Part shown: piece after piece, positions 36,801 to 46,838 of the stretch
Layout: every line of letters begins with the position of its first letter
Position numbering within the stretch: the stretch's first letter is position 1
From: Filosporella fistucella
Lineage: Eukaryota > Ascomycota > Leotiomycetes > Helotiales
Assembly (NCBI GenBank): GCA_030077755.1
Contig: JAQJZZ010000008.1
Coordinates: forward strand, 3,224,001 to 3,288,000
DNA length: 64,000 nt
Direction: 5' to 3'
Program-made: the position numbers and the translations under genes
The notes under the pieces: model-generated
The model's input: only the letters and a program-made list of their open reading frames with translations
What the model was told of the DNA's origin: nothing
Databases searched by the model: none

Positions 36801-37466
36801 CCTAGACATTCTCTCATCCAGGAGGATACTCTCTTTTGATTTTGGAAGACGGAGCTGCTCCGGAGAACAGGATATCACATCGCAAATGTAGTCGAATACT
36901 CTGCCGATAGTCATACGAATTCCTTCGACAAGATCCTGCGGAAGTTCATGAGCCTTGCCTTTTCCCTTATCAAGGCCCCCTTCGTCGTGGGAGGTATGTA
37001 TCGAGCAGTGAACTGGTAATCGCCATGCCTCTGGATCCCCGCAATCACAGCAACCACTATTTCCTGAAGAGACACTGACATACACCATGTGTCCCGTATG
37101 ATCTGAAGAATCATAACACCGACTACAAAGGACGCAAGTATCATCTGCGCTGCAAGTTTTGCACCTGTAAGTAGCTTCTCCAGATTTAAAGATGTGCCCG
37201 CACGCCTTGCCTCTTGCAGCCTCTGTAAATTCATCTCCGTCTGCTCCTCCTTGTGCTTTCCGTAATTTCCATGCAGCAGTCGCTAGGGGTCGTGTATTGT
37301 CTGGGAAGAATAGGCGCAAATACTCTGGTCTACCGCATGCAAGAGACCAGAAGAGGGATTGAAGTAGTGCATTCTGGGCAGCTTCGGTGTATCTATTTTT
37401 GTGGACGCGGGGTTGCGTCTTGAGGAATTCGCAGAGCTGTAGCTCTTGTGTTGACATAGGCTCCAT
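30851..37466 (-). CDS. UBR1: N-recognin E3 ubiquitin ligase
   Basis: Exon 1 37466-31171 and exon 2 31118-30851 across a 52-nt intron, giving 2187 aa. Splicing turns the frame ending HMLE into MLECQKNIGLYINIRKC and continues to the family C-terminus VISRKLEMDINNGGWETI. The UBR box (about residues 89-157) has the Cys/His zinc ligands, e.g. CGHIFKSG, CKTC, CVLCSRCY, HTGH, CCDCGD and HCSIH; it binds basic N-terminal residues. A ClpS-like domain (about 233-300, FALLLWNDEKHTVNEV) would bind bulky hydrophobic N-termini. The RING-type domain (about 1400-1560) starts CILCQEE and ends CPLCKALGN. An acidic linker and a run of nine prolines (about residue 510) lie between. UBR1 with a Rad6-type E2 executes the Arg/N-degron pathway. 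The gene looks complete and intact. Confidence 0.96.
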
Positions 37467-38024
37467 TATATGTGTAGAGTATATCTGCGCATGTCGTGTC
37501 TATGGTGGATGTGATTATGGAGGGGTGGGAGAACTGAGGTGTACCGATAGCAAATAATCGGCTTTGAGTTGTTTCGACTACCTGCAGTCTTGATTCTTAA
37601 TGGGGGAATCGAACTCAAAGTACTCGATACTCCAGCTATGAGGCCAAGTTGTCCTCCAAAAGTGTCAAATTATTTGTAGATGCACGCAAAAGTGTGGGGT
37701 TGCGAAAGACGTAATGGGTGGTGGAGGTGGAGGCAATGGAGATGTTTTGTCATAACTCGGTTCATGTCAGAGGCAAGGCTACTAGTATTCAGCAATAAGG
37801 CCCGTTTTGTTAATAATCAAAAACAAACGTTTGTGGATGAAATTGAGCATATATTCACAGAAGATTCATTAACAAAAGTTTCACATGTGAATACGGTCGT
37901 TGAGGTGGTACAATGCTCGTTTTATACAGCTCAACCCAATGCCCCTCCATCAGCTCTTCCCCATCTAAGATTCCGTCGCTGATCAACCTTCACAATAATG
38001 TCTTCCTATTCGGATTTCTGCCCT
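37467..38024. other. UBR1 promoter and QCR9 3' region
   Basis: The 558-bp interval lies upstream of UBR1 and downstream of QCR9 (both minus). No coding sequence is supportable. A tRNA B-box-like string on the minus strand near 37600 was considered and rejected. Confidence 0.5.
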
Positions 38025-38488
38025 CTATTCATCATCTCCGTCTGCCTGAACATACTTCGCCCGGATATCCTTCCATTGTCGCTGTTGCCGGGATCAGTCC
38101 ACTTTCATTTCAACAACACCTCAACCAAACTTACGCCCTTGTTCATAGTATCCCAAATCTTGTCTGAAATGTTGTCAAATCCCCTATAGTCGATTAGTCC
38201 ATCTTTGCCTCCGACAACCTTTCGGAGTATTATCTCATACATCTCGAATGCGAATGCGGATCCGAACACAACCGCAAGCATGGTATAGTTCTTTCGGAAC
38301 AGGAAGCTAATAATTCAATCACATCAGTATACAGTCCGTGAACCAGATAGTGAATGTTCGAGCATCGGGCTTCAAATGGGCTTGAGGGAGACTTGCTTGT
38401 AGATAGGACGAGCGGCGGAAGCCTGCAATTGATCAAGTCAGCGGGGTTCAATAAATCTGCAAAGCTAGTGGAAGTAATTGCTTACCAT
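38025..38488 (-). CDS. QCR9: cytochrome bc1 complex subunit 9
   Basis: Five exons: 38488-38486, 38422-38397, 38306-38241, 38183-38135 and 38081-38025, coding 66 aa. Exon 1 is just the ATG. The product reads MASAARPIYNFLFRKNYT, then the membrane helix MLAVVFGSAFAFE, then GFDNISDKIWD and NKGRQWKDIRAKY with an acidic end, which matches Qcr9/UQCR10 in order and size. This subunit spans the inner mitochondrial membrane next to cytochrome c1 and the Rieske protein in complex III. Intron 2 (38307-38396) starts with GCAAGT, a GC-AG intron; only that junction gives the family PIYN and keeps phase. The other introns are GT-AG, 53-63 nt. All exons are too short to appear as open frames, which is why no frame spans the gene. 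Confidence 0.93.
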
Positions 38489-38843
38489 TGTGAATAGTTC
38501 AGCAGTGAGCGCGAGGGGACAGACTGAGAGTATCGGAGCTGATTGTGCAATGAAGTGTTTTCGTGAACCGGAAGCTCCAGATTTTAGCTTCAATTCCATT
38601 GTTCGGGATCAAATCACGTGTGTCGGCTCCATCCGGCTCATAAGTTCCGACTTCTAATTTTTGAGCGACAGCCTTGTGGAAACTTACATATTGTTTATTT
38701 CTACATCACACAAGTTGCGCCATCCAACACCACGATAAATTGTACTTAAGGCCGGGCGCCAATTGATACAGTCCTCGAGCGAATAGTTGAAGAGTCCGTA
38801 CCGTTAAATATTGCAGGCTGTCCTAACGGCAGTCACTGCCACA
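38489..38843. promoter_or_regulatory. bidirectional promoter between QCR9 and PYM
   Basis: A 355-bp interval between divergent ATGs (QCR9 38488 minus, PYM 38844 plus). There is no TATA box I would trust on either strand. It contains a GC-rich GGCCGGGCGCC at about 38750. Confidence 0.5.
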
Positions 38844-39476
38844 ATGCCTTCTGTACCAACACCATCCAAGGCTGGTATTGTTGAGACAGGCACTGGTGAA
38901 CGACATATCCCATCTTCGATCCGCCCTGACGGCTCAAAACGGAAAGAAATCAAAATCCGACCTGGATATAAGCCACCTGAGGATGTTGAGGTCTATAAAA
39001 ACCGCACTGCTGAAACATGGAAGAATCGAGGTAGTGGTGGGGTCCCGGGTGCGGAGGGATTGAAGGAGGATAAAGACGAGGGCTCAGCAGCTAGCAACAA
39101 GAATGCAAAGCGTCGGGAGGCTAGAAAGAAGGCAAAGGCTGCAGAGGACAACGGAGAGAAGATTACAAAGGGGGACAAGAGTGAAGGACCAGCAAACGTC
39201 GAAAAGTCAGAAAAGCAGGCTTCCGGCGAGGCTGTGGGGGATGTGGACCCGGAGGCAGAGAAGGAGAAAAAAGCCAGAGCGCTAAGGAAGAAGCTGAAGC
39301 AAGCTATGGAATTGAAGGAGAAGAAGGAGGGCGGCGCGGCGCTTCTACCAGAGCAATTTGCAAAGGTTATCAAGATGAACGAGTTGATTCGAGAACTTGA
39401 TGCCCTTGGATTTGATGCCGAAGGGAAGCCAAAGGCTCAAAACGAGGGTGAGGATGGCAAGGAAAGCGAGAAGTGA
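38844..39476 (+). CDS. PYM-like Mago/Y14-binding protein (EJC disassembly)
   Basis: Single exon, 210 aa from the first ATG; upstream in-frame sequence has none. The N-terminus matches the Mago-binding domain of PYM (WIBG): GERHIPSSIRPDGSKRKEIK, then VRPGY-type sequence (IRPGYKPPEDVEVYKN). The centre is a lysine/glutamate-rich disordered stretch, and the C-terminus is the conserved helical segment beginning RALRKKLKQAMELKEKKEGG and continuing to ELIRELDALGFD. PYM binds the Mago-Y14 pair and removes exon junction complexes from spliced mRNA during translation. A protein of this kind implies that this fungus keeps an EJC, unlike budding yeast. Family assignment rests on the N-terminal block. Confidence 0.87.
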   Translation: MPSVPTPSKAGIVETGTGERHIPSSIRPDGSKRKEIKIRPGYKPPEDVEVYKNRTAETWKNRGSGGVPGAEGLKEDKDEGSAASNKNAKRREARKKAKAAEDNGEKITKGDKSEGPANVEKSEKQASGEAVGDVDPEAEKEKKARALRKKLKQAMELKEKKEGGAALLPEQFAKVIKMNELIRELDALGFDAEGKPKAQNEGEDGKESEK

Positions 39477-40033
39477 TCCTTGTTGTGTAACCACTTTCAC
39501 CACTTTATGAAGATTTGTGTAGAGCTTTCTGGCATGGCGTTCAAGGGCAGGTTGGGGGCGCAAGGCTAGGGTTTGGGACCTGTTAGTCCGAGGATATCAC
39601 TCAAAGTTCAGAGATTAGATTTGTCCTCACAGTTGCTATAGCTTGAGCTGAACATAATACGTCTTGGCCTGGTTTTCATAGAAACCCGAAAGTTCAGCAA
39701 TAAAGCAATTTGAAGTGCAGTTATTTTGTCCAATGATCGAAAGTGACCTACCTCGCATTGATCTTCAATGATGTTTATATCGAGAATCGAAGTCAGTTGG
39801 CCTCTTCAGCTGCTTCAGCGATATTTAGACTGGGGTTCGAGGGCTCCGTCATGAATTCGCTTTCAGAACCATAAAGGTAAGCATAAAGGGGCCTTCGCTT
39901 AACTCCATCTCTTCCTTTCTTCTCCCCACTCTTGGACAACACATAGCATCTCGAGGCAGAAACGAAATTATTTCCACCAACAGACTGATACATGGAGAGC
40001 AGGAATCCAAGTTGAACATCAAGGTAATTAAAA
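39477..40033. other. 557-bp intergenic region
   Basis: Between the PYM 3' end and the nucleoside hydrolase start (same strand). Minus-strand frames at 39793-40050 overlap the next gene's first exon and show no domain, so I treat them as chance. Confidence 0.55.
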
Positions 40034-41418
40034 ATGGGATCAACTACCAAGGTCCCGATTTGGTTGGATTGTGACCCAGGTAAGCAAGCTCATCGGAAGT
40101 TGATAGAATATTGCTGATAGTAGCTGCAGGCCACGATGTAAGTTGCTTCAATAGATAGACAGAACTTTTGATTACCTTGGACTACAAGACTGCAATAAAG
40201 ACATATATGTCTCCTGTCGACCCGTATCTGACACCTTCGCCCTATTTGACATCCTAAACATCACATGACCTTTTTGCATCTCTTCAACTGTATCAAGCTC
40301 AACTAATTGCTATACAGGACGCTTTCGCTATTTTATTATCGGTCTATCACCCAAATCTTGATCTCCTAGGAATCACAACCGTCCACGGCAATTCTTCTCT
40401 TCCCCACACGACTCACAATTGCCTCTCCCTTCTCACAGCCATGGGAGCACCTCAGGTTCCGGTGTATCCCGGCGCAGCAGAATCTCTTGTAAGACCAGCA
40501 GTTCATGCACCAGTAAGTTACCTTTCCTTTCCCTGCTTATACAAAGGTTAATGCATTCAGGCAATCCATGGTGAATCAGGCCTAGATGGGACAGAGCTCC
40601 TTCCCATACCCCTTGGCACTGCTTCTACAGAACCCTTCTTGACCGCAATGTCTTCTGCTCTCCTCTCCACCCCTCCTCAATCAGCTTGGCTTATTGCCAC
40701 TGGAGCCCTAACCAACATCGCCTTGCTTTTTCAAGCATATCCCTCCCTCAAATCCCATCTGAAAGGCGTATCCATAATGGGGGGTTCCATTGGTCAACAT
40801 TTTACTTCTGCTCCTCTAGGAAAAGTTCTCGATAAAGAACGAATAGGAAACTGGAGCGCTTGGGCGGAATTTAATATCTTAGTGGACCCTGAAGCTGCGG
40901 ATTTCTTGTTTAGTGATCCCATTCTGAAGGAGAAGATTACGTTGATCCCACTCGATGTCACGCATTTGGTGCTAGCAACGAAGCCAGTCCAAGATCTTCT
41001 TCTCTATGGACCATCATTGAAGAAAGAAGCAGAGCCATCAACGCTAAGAACAATGCTCTTAGACCTTCTGACATTCTTTGCACAAACCTATTCCGATGTC
41101 TTTGGCATCACAGCCGGTCCACCACTCCACGATCCCCTCGCTGTCGCAGCTGTCCTGGATGGCATCACGGGTGCCGAAATCCCATTTCATGATTTCGTGG
41201 AGGGAGGAAAGAAGGGAAGATATGCTATTAAAGTCGTCACGGAGGGATCGCATGAGGAAGCACAGAAGGGAGCGGAGACAGGAAGGACAATTGCGAAATT
41301 ACTTGCGGAAGGAGAGGAGGGAGTCAAGATTCCGAGGGGATTGGACATTCCAAGATTCTGGACTGTTCTGGAGGAGTGCTTGCAGAAAGCGGATCAAGTT
41401 AATGCGAAGAGAGTTTAG
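40034..41418 (+). CDS. inosine-uridine preferring nucleoside hydrolase (IUNH family)
   Basis: Four exons: 40034-40079, 40130-40137, 40318-40512 and 40561-41418, giving 368 aa. Exon 2 is a micro-exon of only 8 nt (GCCACGAT). It completes the signature PIWLDCDPGHDDAFAILL, whose aspartates (12, 14, 18, 19) form the calcium-binding active site; skipping it would shift the frame. Other family blocks are TVHGNSSL, GLDG, ATGALTNIALLF, SIMGGS, AEFNILVDPEAA and GPPLHDPLAVAAVL with the second calcium-ligand/catalytic HDP. The enzyme hydrolyses the N-glycosidic bond of ribonucleosides to base and ribose in salvage; yeast Urh1 is the nearest known role, but substrate preference cannot be read from sequence. 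Introns are 50, 180 and 48 nt; the 180-nt intron 2 is long for this window. Confidence 0.95.
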
Positions 41419-42197
41419 ACAGGCTCTGGAAATGGATTTGATGACTTCAATTAGAGGTTGGCACTAGGGACTGGATCACTGGACTCTTAGACGGTAGCTA
41501 TCCTCTAAACATTTAATCGCGTAGATTTGCAAAATCGAGCTCTCAAACCGAAAATTCCATACCTACTTTCGATCGTTTGAATAATACCATGTGATTTGAT
41601 TTATATTTTCTCCCCTAAACGCTCCACCACAACCATCAAAAATCTCGAGTCCAAAATCCACCCCCCAAAAAATCCCAAAAACTCCAAAGACTGCAAAAAC
41701 AACCGAAGAACCAAACCCCACCCTCCCTACAAATCAAAAACAAAATAAATAAAGTGTCAGGTAAAGCCTCTCTCAAACGCACTCTAAATGACTATCAGCT
41801 GGGCCCTTCCGAGGAAGAACTTTCAGCGGTCGAAACGATTTTAGCGTCAGGTTTGAATGACTCTATGGTATTACCCACTAAGCCATCTCCCCTAAGCCGA
41901 CGAGAGTGGAGGGGTTATTTTGGTTTATGAGGTTGTGCGAGGAGGGGGAAGGGGAACGTGGTGGGCGGGTTAGTGTTGTTGTTTGTTACATGTACCTACT
42001 AGGTGAGGAATTCTTTTTGTGGTGCGTTCTGCTCGCCTTTTTCGGAAGGTTTCTGGATCCGGAAAAGTGAAGCTTGAGTGTGTTGTATCAGGATAGGTAA
42101 AGGTCGTGAATCGAAGCTGCCACACAATTTAGATGCAGAAATAGAGCCCGGAGTGGATGTGTGAACTCATGCAATTATATTCTCTTCACATCTCTAT
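41419..42197. other. 0.8-kb convergent intergenic region
   Basis: Lies between the converging nucleoside hydrolase and RED genes. I see no coding frame. A partial tRNA-like A box on the minus strand near 41895 has no matching acceptor stem and was rejected as a tRNA gene. Confidence 0.5.
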
Positions 42198-43935
42198 TTA
42201 CTTTGCCTTTCTCCCCTCCAACACGCCCATAACATCAGCCACGCTGTTTTTATCTCCTTTCCTCTTCTTGGGGCCTCTTTTCCTTTCCTTGCCTTCCCCT
42301 TTACCCCTCCCTCTCCCCTTGCCCTCGCCATCATCATCTCCAGCTCCCCACTCACTCAGCTTAACCTTTTTCTCCTCCACATCTTCCTCGTCCTCAAATC
42401 TACTACTTCCGAATCCCATATCCATATCTTGTGCATCTCTGTCATCCATTTGCAACATTTTTCTCCGTTTCTCTTCTTTCTGTTTTTCTTCAGCCGTGAC
42501 AGCCTCTTTTTGAATAGGGTTGAGTGAAGATGCCTTCTTGAGAGCAGCGAGAAGAGTAGGATCTGTGAAGGCTGGGGGTTGAGAGGATGATGACTCTGTA
42601 GGAGGGGACGAGGAGGAACCGAAATAATTTCGAGATGCTGTTATAGGTGCAGGTCGAGGTGGAGGAGGCATGCTTTTGGTATCTGCTGATTTTTCTTCAT
42701 CTGAGATTTTGACTTTCTTCTCTGCCGGTAGTTCTCCGTCTTCAATCTCGCCGTCTTCAATCTCGCCGTCTTCTCCTTCTTCCTCATCTGTATCATCGTC
42801 TCCTAGTCCAGCGAGCGGATCGTAATCATCGCCTGCATCTTCGAAAATATCGATGTCCTCTTCTTCTTCCTCGACTTTTGGGATATCTGGGACTTCCATG
42901 CCTAAAGGTTTCGCATCCTTATCTGGCATCAATAGTCCTGCTCCTTTCTCCTTCTCCGGTTCTGGAGCCTGAGCTTTCCTCACTTTACGCTTCTCGTTTC
43001 CTTGCTCATCAACCGTGATCAGGACTTCTCTGCCCTTCGCGTCAATCTCTATCCTACTTTCACTCCTCCTCTCTCCAACCTTCTTGAACTTCGCTCCTAG
43101 CGTGGGTTTCGCAGCTTCCTTGGCTGCAGCCCTTGCAGCTTTCATCTCTGCCAATATTTGATCTCTATTCCTCTTCTTGCCCGTCAATTCCGGGGGTGCC
43201 ATATTTCCCTTCTTTTTGACCTTCTCCCTACTTACAGCCTCGACTTCCTTCTCTTCCAGCTCATCAAAGGCATCGTCGACGTCCTCTCCCTGCTCGTCCT
43301 CCTCCTCTTCAGCCATTTTCTTTCCCTCAAGCACATCTGTGACCCCCACTTCGCCTCTCCTCACCCGCTCTAATAATTTCCAATCCAGTCCCTTCACCAG
43401 CGCCGCTCTCTCTCCGACTTCATCGCCTAAGATCTCTTCTCTCAATTTAATGAAAGTCTCCTCATCAATCTGCCCTAGTTTCATCATTTCTTCCAACGCT
43501 TTTACCCTCTTCACTTTATCCCCTTCTTCCTCCTCCTCGCCCGTATATCTCTGCTTCGCTCGATCGACATAACCTTCAGGGAGTTTTGCGCCTTTGGGAG
43601 CAGCAGAGGATCGAAATTTCTTGGGGTTTTGGGTAGAGGAGGCAGAGTTGCGTTCTGCGAGTTGACGGGCAAAATCATTGGAGGACGAATAGCCCGCTAC
43701 TGTGCGCCTGTAAATATTTAATATTAGCTTTATTAGTGGACACTATATCCAAGCTTGGATATCAGTTTCGAGAAACTTACGGCGTCATAGGAATTGAGCT
43801 TCGCATGCGTGAACCCAGGGCTGATGGGGTTGCGCCATTACGACTGCTTTGTGCTGAGCCATTCGGAGGTGATGTGGCAGAAGCTTTTCTAGCTGGTGTA
43901 TCAAGAACCAGTTTTCGAAACTGGTTGCTATTCAT
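42198..43935 (-). CDS. RED/IK-like spliceosomal protein
   Basis: Two exons, 43935-43781 and 43707-42198 (73-nt intron), 554 aa. The first exon encodes MNSNQFRKLVLDTPARK and the long second exon begins RTVAGYSSSNDFARQLAERN, then GYVDRAKQRY and LVKGLDWKLLERVR, the RED N-terminal signature. Family knowledge: RED (IK, fission yeast Saf5-type partners, nematode SMU-2) joins SMU1 in the B complex of the spliceosome. The second half is disordered and charged: an acidic part with GEIEDGEIEDGE coded by a 15-nt tandem repeat, a serine/proline-rich part and a basic C-terminus (RGRGKGEGKERKRGPKKRK). The first exon's start context and neighbouring TTTAGCGC at 44027-44034 mark the promoter side. Confidence 0.9.
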
Positions 43936-46838
43936 CGTGGCGTGGAGGTGGGCATGGCAAGTGTTGTTATTAAAGATTGAGGTGCTGGAGATGAAATGAA
44001 GTTGATGTTCAGCCTTGTTGCGAAATTTTAGCGCCTCGTCCCTATCACCAGCTTATCTGTAGCTGAGGATTAAGAAAGTTACAGAGCAAAAATTCTTCCG
44101 ACTCTACTTCGTTTCGTAATTTGTGACCTTGTGATTGAACTTGGAAAGACTTACGGATATTCAAGAGAAACGTTATTCACTAGTCCTTTCACAAATACCA
44201 TACTTGCTTCCAGTTATGAGGAAATTCCTCACCGGACTATGGAAAATCGCTAGAAAGTATGACATTAGCCTACGATTACAGTGGGTAATGCCTGAATCTC
44301 GCAAATCTAGCGTGCATCAAGCGCTGGACTTTCTAGGGACATTTTGTGTCCCTTGTTGCCTTTCATCTTCCTTATGCCGTAAGAATATGCCTTCGCGCCG
44401 TCTCTAAATCTATGGAGTAGAAATGCGGATTTCGAGGAGACCCTCCGCTGAGGCGTCAAGAATGAATTAGCATGAGGTAATATCAATGTAGTAATTGTAA
44501 CGCTGCACTAAATGGATGATATGACTTACCCCGCATCACGACTCATCTTAAAATTCCATTCTTTAGCAACGTCAAGTCCTCTGTTGAGAAATCACAAGCC
44601 AGTGCTTGTTGGGTTGTCAACCCCTTTGTGTGCTTTCATGTTTAATGACTGATCAATCTGATCCCACTCGGCGTAGTCAGCGTCTTCCATTACTCATATT
44701 GATCACTTTCGTCGTCGTCTTCCTAACCTTGAGCTATCTGCTCCCATCCTCATCGAGCCTGGCGTCAACATAACAATAGCCAACTCGCTGCCTGTCGGCG
44801 GACATTCCGGGATGCAGGGAAGCTATCCGATTCTGTTGAGAGAGCCCTGATAGCAGACTATCCCGTCGTTAGATGTTTTTCGATCTCAGTCACAGAAGTG
44901 GAAGTCGTTTTCAGATCCCGGCGTCGAGAACTCATTTTACGAGCATCTGAGACTTTTTTCTTCAATCGTTTAGAGCTGTCTCCTCACAGACTTGGATTTG
45001 TTCCCTTCTTGACCTTTGTTGCTAGTGTTTCTGATGTATGCAACGTATTTCGTTGCAATCTAGAGCCTCTATATATGTTACCACTGAATCCGTCTGAGAG
45101 CAGGTGGTATTACTTCCTCTTGCCAAGTGGCCTCTCATTGTGGGTTTTGGTCTCGTCTTTTGCAGTTCCGTCCTAGTGGATCTGATGCATTAGTACTGTA
45201 TCCTCTACCGGATTCAACCACACCCAGGCCCTAGATCATCAGGGGGCGTCCAAAGTCTGCCTGCCATTTTTCGAACGAATTTTGCATTCAAAATTTATCG
45301 TTTCCTCCTTGGGCCATCTCTAAGATGGTTTTTGTATCACGAGTCCACGGCGTTCCTATCTCCAATTTTAGGGTACACCGAGTCTAGACCACATATGGGA
45401 ACGGGAACGCTAATGGTAGTTTTGCTCCATTCCTTTATTTCTTGGATTTCTCTCCTGGCATTCTCTCGCCAAATATTTCAATGATTGAAGTAGTTGGTGG
45501 AGCAGAAGCACAGAGAGCCTTGGCCTCATTGGTGTCATCCTTTGCAACGCTTGAGGGAAGTAAGAAGTTTGCAGCCTGTCCCGATAGGCATGACAGCAGA
45601 ATCTCCCCAGCCATCCCGCTGTGTGTAATTTGGCAGAACTGAATCTCTTCATTGTCTCTTCCTTCCTCCCTACTTTTCGCCTTCGAGGATTCTCGTCAAT
45701 TTGTTCCAGAAACAACTATCCTTCAGTATGAGTGCTGTCACTCCGAGCAGTTCATTCCATAGTGGATCTTGTCTCGAAAGAGGCAGCGTAAAAGTCGAAC
45801 CTAGAGCTGTTGTCAGATTTGTTTTGGCAATTAGGCTTGCTCAAGTAGTACTCACCCAAGTAGTGCTCACATGGTGGCACGACTCGTCCACAAATTCCTT
45901 CGCGGCATCGTAACTTTTCACCTGGAAGCCAAATGACACCACTTCAAACAAGGCAATATCTCAAATATCCTCGAAAATTAAATCTTTGTTGTGCACTATT
46001 GCCTCGTTGCGAGTGGGTTCCAAAAATGATGGTAGTGGCAGAACTGCCTGGTCAACCCTCGACAGTCGAGCTAGGTAGGTGCTGAGAGCATTGGCGCTCC
46101 TCACGGTGTAGATGAAATCCCCTCGCAGTCGCCGAGTATTTAAACAATTTCCCTTATGAATACCAGTTTCAAGGATCAGTGTTGGATCAAATTTTCTTCT
46201 TCTGTGCTGCGCTTTTGGGGTTGCTAATATTTGTGGTGCTTTTGATATGTCGTGTTGTTGGCTTGTCACGTCAAAAGTGGATAACCATCTACGCCAGCAA
46301 CCTTGGACATGGTCCGTTCAAAAGGATCACTAGACTGTAATAATGTATAGATCCACCCAGGAGAATTTACCTGTGTCATTGAAGGCAGATCATAAGTCTA
46401 AAGGCTGCAACGGACTTCCCTCATGCTCAAACTGGACAATTGTATTGCAAATTTAATTGGACTCTGAATAGCTACACAAGAGAAGGAAGGAACGACAGCC
46501 TCAACACTTGGGTCTAGATCATACCCGTAGCAGTTATTTAGGCATCCTGCAGAGTAGGTACTTCCTTAGTGAGCTACTTCTTTGCTAAGGTAGTTTCCGT
46601 GTCACGTCTATCACGAGGGCTCCATGCAACTCGCCTGTGGAGTCACATCATCCTCGTTCTGATGAGGTCGCCGCTGAGTGAATTTCCATAGCAAGGCTAC
46701 TTAAATTTCCTCGACTTCCTTTCTTTTCAACCTACACACCTCGCCCTTCACTTCTCTCAACACCTCCTTCCACCACGATATACAAGTCTGTGTAATTATA
46801 CACGTTTCTTCTATCAGCTGCATTGAGTAAGCATCAAA
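43936..46838. other. 2.9-kb gene-poor region
   Basis: The longest stretch without a supportable gene. Frames at 44135 (+), 44898 (+), 45410 (-) and 45961 (-) reach 90-102 codons, but most begin at GTG/CTG, none has a domain, and they cannot be joined by convincing introns. No terminal inverted repeats or long direct repeats were recognised. The right end (about 46680-46838) is pyrimidine-rich and should be the promoter/leader of the acyl-CoA ligase-like gene. Confidence 0.5.

Noticed and set aside
37590..37645. B-box-like GAGTTCGATTCCCC on the minus strand with a TGGCCTCATAGCTGG-like A box.
   Set aside because: T stem has mismatches and the acceptor arm does not pair, so not a functional tRNA gene on inspection.
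41800..41900. tRNA-like A box (TGGCTTAGTGGG) on the minus strand.
   Set aside because: No acceptor stem pairing with the 5' GGGGAGA and no well-formed T arm at the right distance; the nearest TTCGAC lacks flanking stem complementarity.
44898..45176. 92-codon frame with a hydrophobic end.
   Set aside because: Starts at GTG with no upstream exon that fits; not supported.
45410..46269. Two minus-strand frames of about 100 codons.
   Set aside because: They start at CTG or GTG, carry no domain and cannot be linked by credible introns.
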